Source: Vibrio atlanticus
Lineage (GTDB): Bacteria > Pseudomonadota > Gammaproteobacteria > Enterobacterales > Vibrionaceae
DNA: 64,000 nucleotides
Direction: 5' to 3'
NCBI RefSeq assembly: GCF_024347315.1
Contig: NZ_AP025460.1
Location: 2,914,001 to 2,978,000, forward strand
This document shows, one piece after another, positions 58,487-64,000 of the stretch. The translations under genes were made by a program, and so were the position numbers. Numbering within the stretch: position 1 is the stretch's first letter; every line of letters starts with the position of its first letter. The notes under the pieces are model-generated. The model was given only the letters and a program-made list of their open reading frames with translations. It ran no database searches and was not told the origin of the DNA.

Positions 58487-58629
58487 GTATCACTGAGCTT
58501 TAGGAACATAGTAGGCCAAATACTTTGCAAGCTATGAACATGATATTTCAAAGCTCACTTTAACCTCATTACCAACATGAGATAACCCGTTTATCTTGTG
58601 ATATAGATTTGATAAGGACAGCGACAATT

Positions 58630-59472
58630 ATGAAACGACTTCGTCATTATAACCAAGGCACAGCCATTGTACTGAGCTGCTTTGGTAGCGTTGTAGAACA
58701 ACAACGTTATGAAACTCTCGCAGAGCGCGTACGTCAAAGTTACCCAGATGTGCCAGTGCGTATCGCCACCAGCTCAAAGATGGTGATCAAGAAGCTAGCT
58801 CGTAAAGACACGCCATGTTTCAGCCTACCTCAGGTACTCGCCGATCTAGACACTCAAGGTTACGAACGTATTTTGATTGTTTCAGTGTACCTATTCCCTA
58901 CCGATGAACATCGCTACATGACATCGATTGTCGATGGCTTCAAGCAGTTCTCATTTGCACGTATCGAACAAACACCAGCGATTATGCATCACAGTCAATT
59001 GACGACCAACTTGCTTTCAGCCCTCCATGATCGTTTTGCTCCACAAGATCATTTCAACGTATTTGTTCACCACGGTGCGCCTATGTTAGATAACCCGGGC
59101 CACCAATCGATCTATTACTGTGATGATCTACTCGGCAAATTATCGCAACGCAACTTCACTTGCTCGCTCGAAGGCGCATGGCCATTTAAGTTAGTGAAAG
59201 ATGAAATGGTTCGCCGCATTAAAGAGCAACATACAGGCCAAGGCAGACCGCTTCTTAATCTAGTTCCACTACTGCTTGTGTCGGGTAACCACTTCATCAA
59301 CGATCTTAAAGAAATTAAAGAGATGCTGGCAGAAGACGCTGACGTTCAAGTGGCAGAGCCAATCCAAGGTGACAAGTTCTGCATGCTCGATATGCCAGAA
59401 CTGTTACAGATTATCGATAAGCAAATTAAAGAAGGCTTAATTCGTTTAGGTGCACCAGAGGAAGAGAAATAA
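58630..59472 (+). CDS. cbiK: Sirohydrochlorin cobaltochelatase CbiK
   Basis: CbiK inserts cobalt into sirohydrochlorin (or its oxidised form) to commit it to B12. The 280-residue form starts MKRLRHYNQGTAIVLSCFGS at 58630 with AAGGA upstream; the frame to 58609 adds seven residues. Probable metal and catalytic residues are His147/148 in VHHGAP, Glu181 in SLEGAWPF and His221 in SGNHFINDL, corresponding to Salmonella His145, Glu175, His207. It lacks a signal peptide, so it is cytoplasmic. It is 143 bp from cbiG, the largest gap in the operon. Confidence 0.9.
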   Translation: MKRLRHYNQGTAIVLSCFGSVVEQQRYETLAERVRQSYPDVPVRIATSSKMVIKKLARKDTPCFSLPQVLADLDTQGYERILIVSVYLFPTDEHRYMTSIVDGFKQFSFARIEQTPAIMHHSQLTTNLLSALHDRFAPQDHFNVFVHHGAPMLDNPGHQSIYYCDDLLGKLSQRNFTCSLEGAWPFKLVKDEMVRRIKEQHTGQGRPLLNLVPLLLVSGNHFINDLKEIKEMLAEDADVQVAEPIQGDKFCMLDMPELLQIIDKQIKEGLIRLGAPEEEK

Positions 59473-59474
59473 TC

Positions 59475-60314
59475 ATGGCAAAACTAACACTGGTAGGCTT
59501 AGGGCCTGGCGCTATTGATCTAGTAACCCCCGCAGCGCAACAAGCCGTAAAGAATGCAGATGTCGTTGCAGGCTACAAGCCGTATGTAGAATCAATCAGC
59601 ACACTAATCGACACTCAAGAAGTCATTCAAAGTGGTATGACTCGCGAATGGGACCGCGCTCAAGCCGCAGTAGAAGAAGCAGCAAAAGGTCGAGAAGTCG
59701 TATTGGTATGTTCTGGGGATTCTGGCATGTACGCGATGGCGCCTTTAGTGCTTGAATTATTGGAGCAAAACGCAGAATTAAACGCACAAGTTGAACTGGA
59801 TATTATTCCGGGCATCACCGCTGCTAACGCCTGTGCTTCTTTAGTTGGTGCACCTCTTGGCCACGATAGTTGTACCATTTCTCTGTCTGACTTATTAACG
59901 CCTTGGGAAGTGATTACCAAGCGGATTGAAGCCGCGGCAATGGCTGATTTTGCGATTACCTTCTACAACCCTCGCTCTAAAAAGCGAACTCAGCACATTG
60001 AAACTGCACGTGAAATCCTTTTGGAACATCGTGACCCAAATACTCCCGTTGCTATCGTGAATGCTGCGTATCGTGATGAGCAAAAAGTCACACTGACAAC
60101 ACTGGCTGAATTTACCAAAGTGGAATTTGGTATGAACGCCGCGGTCGTGATAGGTAACAGCAACAGCTACCGATTTGGTGATTGGATCGTAACACCGCGT
60201 GGCTACACCAATAAATATCAACTGAAAGACGGCAAGGTACTAGAAGGTCAAAAACGTGGCCATTCATTAAAAGTGGAACCTAAAACAGAATCAGTGACGG
60301 AAGAGGCAAACTAG
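59475..60314 (+). CDS. cbiH: Cobalt-precorrin-3 C17-methyltransferase CbiH
   Basis: CbiH methylates C17 and drives ring contraction, forming the lactone later opened by CbiG. The 279-residue tetrapyrrole methylase has LTLVGLGPGAIDLVTPAAQQ, VVAGYKPYVESI, CSGDSGMYAMAPLVLEL, IIPGITAANACASLVGAPLG and AITFYNPRSKKRT, the CbiH/CobJ-specific motif. A charged tail of about 30 residues follows the family core. Two bases separate it from cbiK and one from cbiF. Confidence 0.95.
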   Translation: MAKLTLVGLGPGAIDLVTPAAQQAVKNADVVAGYKPYVESISTLIDTQEVIQSGMTREWDRAQAAVEEAAKGREVVLVCSGDSGMYAMAPLVLELLEQNAELNAQVELDIIPGITAANACASLVGAPLGHDSCTISLSDLLTPWEVITKRIEAAAMADFAITFYNPRSKKRTQHIETAREILLEHRDPNTPVAIVNAAYRDEQKVTLTTLAEFTKVEFGMNAAVVIGNSNSYRFGDWIVTPRGYTNKYQLKDGKVLEGQKRGHSLKVEPKTESVTEEAN

Positions 60315-60315
60315 T

Positions 60316-61128
60316 ATGACGGTATTTTTTATCGGCGCAGGGCCGGGTGACCCAGATTTAATCACAGTGAAAGGCGCACGCTTAGTTGAAGAGTGCCCTG
60401 TGATTGTTTACGCAGGCAGTTTAGTGCCAAAAGCCGTCATCGATCGCGCTCACCCTGATGCACTGGTCTATAACTCCGCTGACATGGATCTTGATGATCT
60501 AACCAATGTGTACCTAACCGCACACGAAAAAGGTCAAAACGTTGCACGCGTTCAAACTGGCGATCTTTCGATTTACTCGTCTCTTGCAGAACAAACACGT
60601 CGCTTGAACGAACTTGGCATTGATTGGAAAGTGGTTCCGGGCGTGTCCTCTTTCCAAGCGAGTGCCGCAGCTCTTGGCCAAGAACTGACGCTACCTGAAA
60701 AGTGCCAGACCATTATTCTTAGCCGAGCATCAGGTCGAACGCCTGTTCCTGAAAAAGAGAATCTACGCGCCCTTGCCTCTCACGAAGCAACACTGTGTTT
60801 ATTTCTTAGTGCAACATTGATTCGTAAAGTGGTTCGTGAATTATCGGATGTTTACCCGCAAGATTGGCCAGTGGCTGTCGTTGAAAAAGCCAGCCACCCT
60901 GAACAGCGAATATTCCGTGCTACATTAGGTACAATCGCCCAAATTATGCATGATGAAAATATACGTTCTACCGCGATGATAATCGTCAGTAAAGTGTTGG
61001 GCGATAATGACTTTATTGACTCTAAACTCTACGATCCGACCTTCTCACACGCTTGCCGAAAAGCACGTGTCGTTGAAGAGGGTGTAGCTGAAAGTGGAAC
61101 ATTAGAAGACGATAAGAGCGCAGACTAA
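60316..61128 (+). CDS. cbiF: Cobalt-precorrin-4 C11-methyltransferase CbiF
   Basis: CbiF methylates C11 of cobalt-precorrin-4. The 270-residue tetrapyrrole methylase starts MTVFFIGAGPGDPDLITVKG and has VYAGSLVPKAVIDRA, RVQTGDLSIYSSLAEQ, VVPGVSSFQASAAALGQELT and TIILSRASGRTPVPE, all CbiF/CobM features. It begins two bases after the cbiH stop. A terminal acidic extension is present. Confidence 0.96.
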   Translation: MTVFFIGAGPGDPDLITVKGARLVEECPVIVYAGSLVPKAVIDRAHPDALVYNSADMDLDDLTNVYLTAHEKGQNVARVQTGDLSIYSSLAEQTRRLNELGIDWKVVPGVSSFQASAAALGQELTLPEKCQTIILSRASGRTPVPEKENLRALASHEATLCLFLSATLIRKVVRELSDVYPQDWPVAVVEKASHPEQRIFRATLGTIAQIMHDENIRSTAMIIVSKVLGDNDFIDSKLYDPTFSHACRKARVVEEGVAESGTLEDDKSAD

Positions 61129-61207
61129 CCTCGCTCATTAGCTGTTGATTGGTTTGTGCGTTTATTCATTTTTACTATCCAGTCAGCAGCATTATTTGGC
61201 AGACATA

Positions 61208-62170
61208 ATGATCTTTTTTGATTTAAATTTTGGTTATTCAAGTTTAGCGATCTCGCTAATGATGATCGCCGCTTTGATGCTTGATCACTTACTAGGTGAG
61301 CCTAAACGATTTCACCCTTTGATCGGTTTTGGCAATGCGGTTCAGAAAATCGAGAAGCTGTTAAACCGAGCCACTAAACTCTCAGGTTTGATCGCGTGGT
61401 TAACCGCGACCCTTCCATTGTGCTTACTCAGCTTTTGGCTGCAACATACTCTACTAAGCATGGGGAACACATTAGGCGTTTGGCTATTTAATATCGGGGT
61501 TCTGTATATCGCGATAGGTCAACGTAGCCTGCTTGAGCACGCCCAGTGGATCCACCAGCCACTAAGCCAAGGTGATCTTAATTTAGCGCGAGAGAAAGTA
61601 GGTTGGATCGTTAGCCGTAATACTGAAACCATGGATCAACGCCAGATCACGTCATCGACGATTGAGTCGGTATTAGAGAATGGTAACGATGCGATCTTCG
61701 GCACTCTATTTTGGTTTGCACTGCTTGGGGCTCCAGGGGCATTACTGTTCCGATTAGTGAACACACTTGATGCGATGTGGGGCTACAAAAATGAACGTTG
61801 GCTAGAATTTGGCTATGTGGCAGCAAAAGTCGATGATGTGATGGGCTGGGCACCTGCGCGCTTAACCGCACTTAGCTACAGCCTTTTAGGCAACACTAAG
61901 TTGGCTCTGAAATGCTGGAAAGAACAGGCTAAACATTGCTCGAGTCCAAACGGTGGCCCCGTAATGACATCAGGTGCCGGCGCACTACAAATCATTATAG
62001 GTGGCGATACTTATTACCACGGAAAACTTGTGAGAAAGCGTCCGATGGGAAAAGGTAATATTGCGACTTTAGAAGATATTCCACGAGCCATCTCTTTGGT
62101 TCAAAAAACCAGTCTACTGTGGATAGTCGTGATGCTAACACTCTCCACTTTAACCATTTTTTTATTCTAG
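61208..62170 (+). CDS. cbiB: Adenosylcobinamide-phosphate synthase CbiB
   Basis: CbiB attaches aminopropanol phosphate to adenosylcobyric acid at the membrane. The 320-residue form starts MIFFDLNFGYSSLAISLMMI at 61208; the frame extends to a TTG at 61145 without conserved sequence. Motifs are LMLDHLLGEPKRFHPLIGFG, VGWIVSRNTETMDQRQI, ESVLENGNDAIFGTLFWFAL, MWGYKNERWLEFG, and SPNGGPVMTSGAGAL. About four membrane helices are visible. The cobD product gives its substrate. Confidence 0.95.
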   Translation: MIFFDLNFGYSSLAISLMMIAALMLDHLLGEPKRFHPLIGFGNAVQKIEKLLNRATKLSGLIAWLTATLPLCLLSFWLQHTLLSMGNTLGVWLFNIGVLYIAIGQRSLLEHAQWIHQPLSQGDLNLAREKVGWIVSRNTETMDQRQITSSTIESVLENGNDAIFGTLFWFALLGAPGALLFRLVNTLDAMWGYKNERWLEFGYVAAKVDDVMGWAPARLTALSYSLLGNTKLALKCWKEQAKHCSSPNGGPVMTSGAGALQIIIGGDTYYHGKLVRKRPMGKGNIATLEDIPRAISLVQKTSLLWIVVMLTLSTLTIFLF

Positions 62171-62207
62171 TTTGTATCTATTCCAACCCTTTACTTTAAG
62201 TACGCTA

Positions 62208-63278
62208 ATGACGATTAAACAACACTCAACCTCAAACGAACTTCCGCATCACGGTGGTAAGTTAATCGAGTTTTCATTGCGCTATCAAAGGCCAATCGAA
62301 CAATGGGTCGACCTTTCAACTGGAGTAAGCCCGCACCACTACCCTATACCTGAAATCCCTGCATCGGTATGGAATCGGCTACCAGAAGACGATGATGGCT
62401 TAATCACAGCAGCGCAAACCTACTATCAAAGTGATGCCTTGTTACCCGTAGCTGGCAGTCAGGCAGCCATTCAATCACTACCTCATATGATTGCAAAAAC
62501 ACAGCCAACATTGACGTACATCCTATTGCCTCATACGGGTTACAAAGAACATCAACATGCGTGGCAGCAGTACGCAGAACAAAGCATACAAGCCGTCATA
62601 TTCGACTTTTACCGACATAAACCGACAATCGAACAGCTGAAAACGGCAGACGTGGTCGTAGTGATTAATCCCAATAATCCAACCGCACTGAATGTGCCAC
62701 CAAGTGAAGTACTGACTTGGCTAGAACATACCCAAGATCATTCAACGATCGTGATTGATGAGGCGTTTGTAGACTGCACTCCAGAGCTTTCAGTGTTATC
62801 GAGCTTCCCAATAGGAGTTCCAGATAACCTAATAGTCCTGCGCTCAGTGGGTAAATTTTTTGGGCTAGCGGGTATTCGTGCAGGCTTTTGCTTTGCCTCA
62901 TCATTACGTTTACAAATTCTTAAACAACACCTTGGCCCTTGGACACTCAGTGGCCCAACTCGCTATGTCACCACACATGCCTTGCTCAATTCCCATTGGC
63001 AAAAGGAAAACCGCCAACGACTACATAAAGAGGCTGAGCGTATGAACCTACTCTTACAACAACATTTTGGTCAAATGACGGATTCGGCAAATATAACTTC
63101 ACAGATACTCTTTCACCGAGTTGAAATTTCGGACTCGGCATCATGGCATCATCAGCTCGCCCAGTTAGGTATTTTTACTCGTCATTGTGATGAAAACGAT
63201 GCACTCCGTTTCGGGTTACCCGCTAACGAATCACAATGGCAAGCGCTCACTCGCGCACTCGAACAACTCAAGGAATAA
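62208..63278 (+). CDS. cobD: L-threonine-O-3-phosphate decarboxylase CobD
   Basis: CobD decarboxylates threonine phosphate to aminopropanol phosphate for CbiB. The 356-residue form starts MTIKQHSTSNELPHHGGKLI; the frame extends to 62172. It is a fold-type I PLP enzyme with HHGGKLIEFSLRYQ and WVDLSTGVSPHHYP at the start, VVVINPNNPTALNVPP and STIVIDEAFVDC in the middle, and the PLP lysine Lys216 in LRSVGKFFGLAGIRAGF, the same residue number as in Salmonella CobD. It resembles histidinol-phosphate aminotransferases, but the cbi context supports CobD. Confidence 0.93.
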   Translation: MTIKQHSTSNELPHHGGKLIEFSLRYQRPIEQWVDLSTGVSPHHYPIPEIPASVWNRLPEDDDGLITAAQTYYQSDALLPVAGSQAAIQSLPHMIAKTQPTLTYILLPHTGYKEHQHAWQQYAEQSIQAVIFDFYRHKPTIEQLKTADVVVVINPNNPTALNVPPSEVLTWLEHTQDHSTIVIDEAFVDCTPELSVLSSFPIGVPDNLIVLRSVGKFFGLAGIRAGFCFASSLRLQILKQHLGPWTLSGPTRYVTTHALLNSHWQKENRQRLHKEAERMNLLLQQHFGQMTDSANITSQILFHRVEISDSASWHHQLAQLGIFTRHCDENDALRFGLPANESQWQALTRALEQLKE

Positions 63279-63280
63279 TT

Positions 63281-64000
63281 ATGTCTACAGCTTACTGTTC
63301 TGCCCTAGTGGTAGGCGCCCCCTCTTCTGGAAGCGGAAAAACAACCGTGGTCGCCGCTCTAGCAAGAGCTTTGGTTCAACAAGGAAAGAAAGTTCGAGTA
63401 TTCAAAACCGGGCCTGATTTTATTGATCCACAATTTCTATCTATTGCATCAGATACGCCTACTTATCAATTGGATTTGTGGATGTGTGGTGAAGCGGAGT
63501 GCCAACACTTAATTTATCAAGCAGCGTTAGAAGCGGATGTGATTCTAATTGAAGGTGTCATGGGCATGTTTGATGGCAAATGCTCGAGTGCTGATATTGC
63601 CGCTAAGTTTAACCTTCCGATGTTAGCTGTTGTTGATGCTGGCGCAATGGCACAAACCTTTGGCGCGATTGTGAATGGCTTATCGACATTCCGTGATGAC
63701 GTAGATGTTTTTGGTGTAGTAGCCAACCGCGTAGGGTCAGAACGTCACGCTGAAATGCTAAAAGAAAGTCTCAAACCAGAGACAACCTTTTGTGGTTGGT
63801 TACCAAAAGACATGGATTTATCACTACCAGAACGTCATTTAGGTTTAGTACAAGCACAAGAGTTAGATGACATTGAAGAGCGCCTCAACCATGCAGCTCA
63901 ATTACTGCTAAAGCATGGTGATATCCCACTTCCTGCTGCACAAGCATTTGAAAAACCAGAACATGCACTTCCGGTCAGAAGTGAATCTTTATCAGGTCAC
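63281..64000 (+). CDS. cbiA: Cobyrinate a,c-diamide synthase CbiA (N-terminal part, cut by window edge)
   Basis: CbiA amidates the a and c side chains of cobyrinate with ATP and glutamine. The sequence starts MSTAYCSALVVGAPSSGSGK with a P-loop (GAPSSGSGKTT), followed by FKTGPDFIDPQFLS, YQLDLWMCG, LIEGVMGMFDGK and VVDAGAMAQTFGAI. Only about 240 residues are in the window; the C-terminal glutamine amidotransferase domain is outside. AAGGA is a good ribosome site, two bases after the cobD stop. Confidence 0.94.
   Translation, partial: MSTAYCSALVVGAPSSGSGKTTVVAALARALVQQGKKVRVFKTGPDFIDPQFLSIASDTPTYQLDLWMCGEAECQHLIYQAALEADVILIEGVMGMFDGKCSSADIAAKFNLPMLAVVDAGAMAQTFGAIVNGLSTFRDDVDVFGVVANRVGSERHAEMLKESLKPETTFCGWLPKDMDLSLPERHLGLVQAQELDDIEERLNHAAQLLLKHGDIPLPAAQAFEKPEHALPVRSESLSGH

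Overview
The window is about 64 kb of a Vibrionaceae chromosome, almost certainly genus Vibrio. The evidence is the close match of every housekeeping protein to its E. coli or V. cholerae counterpart, the gene order, and intergenic repeats of a Vibrio kind. No database search was possible, so the assignment rests on recognised protein families and gene order.

Left part (1-29 kb). This is a condensed version of a conserved gammaproteobacterial region: surE-truD-ispF-ispD-ftsB, eno-pyrG-mazG-relA-rlmD, then barA/varS, acpS-pdxJ-recO-era-rnc-lepB-lepA, rseC-rseB-rseA-rpoE, nadB, the ygfX-sdhE pair, ygfZ, a YbaK-like gene and ytfK. It covers isoprenoid precursors, glycolysis, CTP, (p)ppGpp, RNA and ribosome functions, protein export and the sigma-E envelope stress module. 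Non-coding features include duplicated remnants of the enolase 3' end, two related MITE-like palindromic repeats, a sigma-E promoter in front of rpoE, a structured possible small RNA and a long ytfK leader.

Middle part (29-49 kb). ubiI-ubiH-ygfB diverge from zapA-6S RNA-fau. Then come rpiA, serA, an IS4/IS50-family insertion sequence sitting inside the serA terminator hairpin, a SIMPL-domain gene, argP/argO, mscS, fbaA-pgk-epd, a small Cys-rich gene, tkt and metK. PurR-like operators lie upstream of rpiA, serA, fbaA, tkt, metK and the first gene of the next region. This suggests one purine-type regulator links ribose-5-phosphate, serine/one-carbon and SAM supply.

Right part (49.4-64 kb). A one-directional corrinoid block follows metK: a FecCD-type ABC transporter (ATPase, binding protein, permease), a short histidine phosphatase, a cobalamin riboswitch, then cbiD-cbiC-cbiET-cbiL-cbiG-cbiK-cbiH-cbiF-cbiB-cobD-cbiA, with cbiA cut by the window edge. 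This is the anaerobic (cobalt-early) route. Its CbiG carries an unusual C-terminal four-cysteine ferredoxin-like domain. cbiJ is not seen within the window. The block appears to be an accessory insertion after metK.

No tRNA, rRNA, CRISPR array or prophage was recognised.
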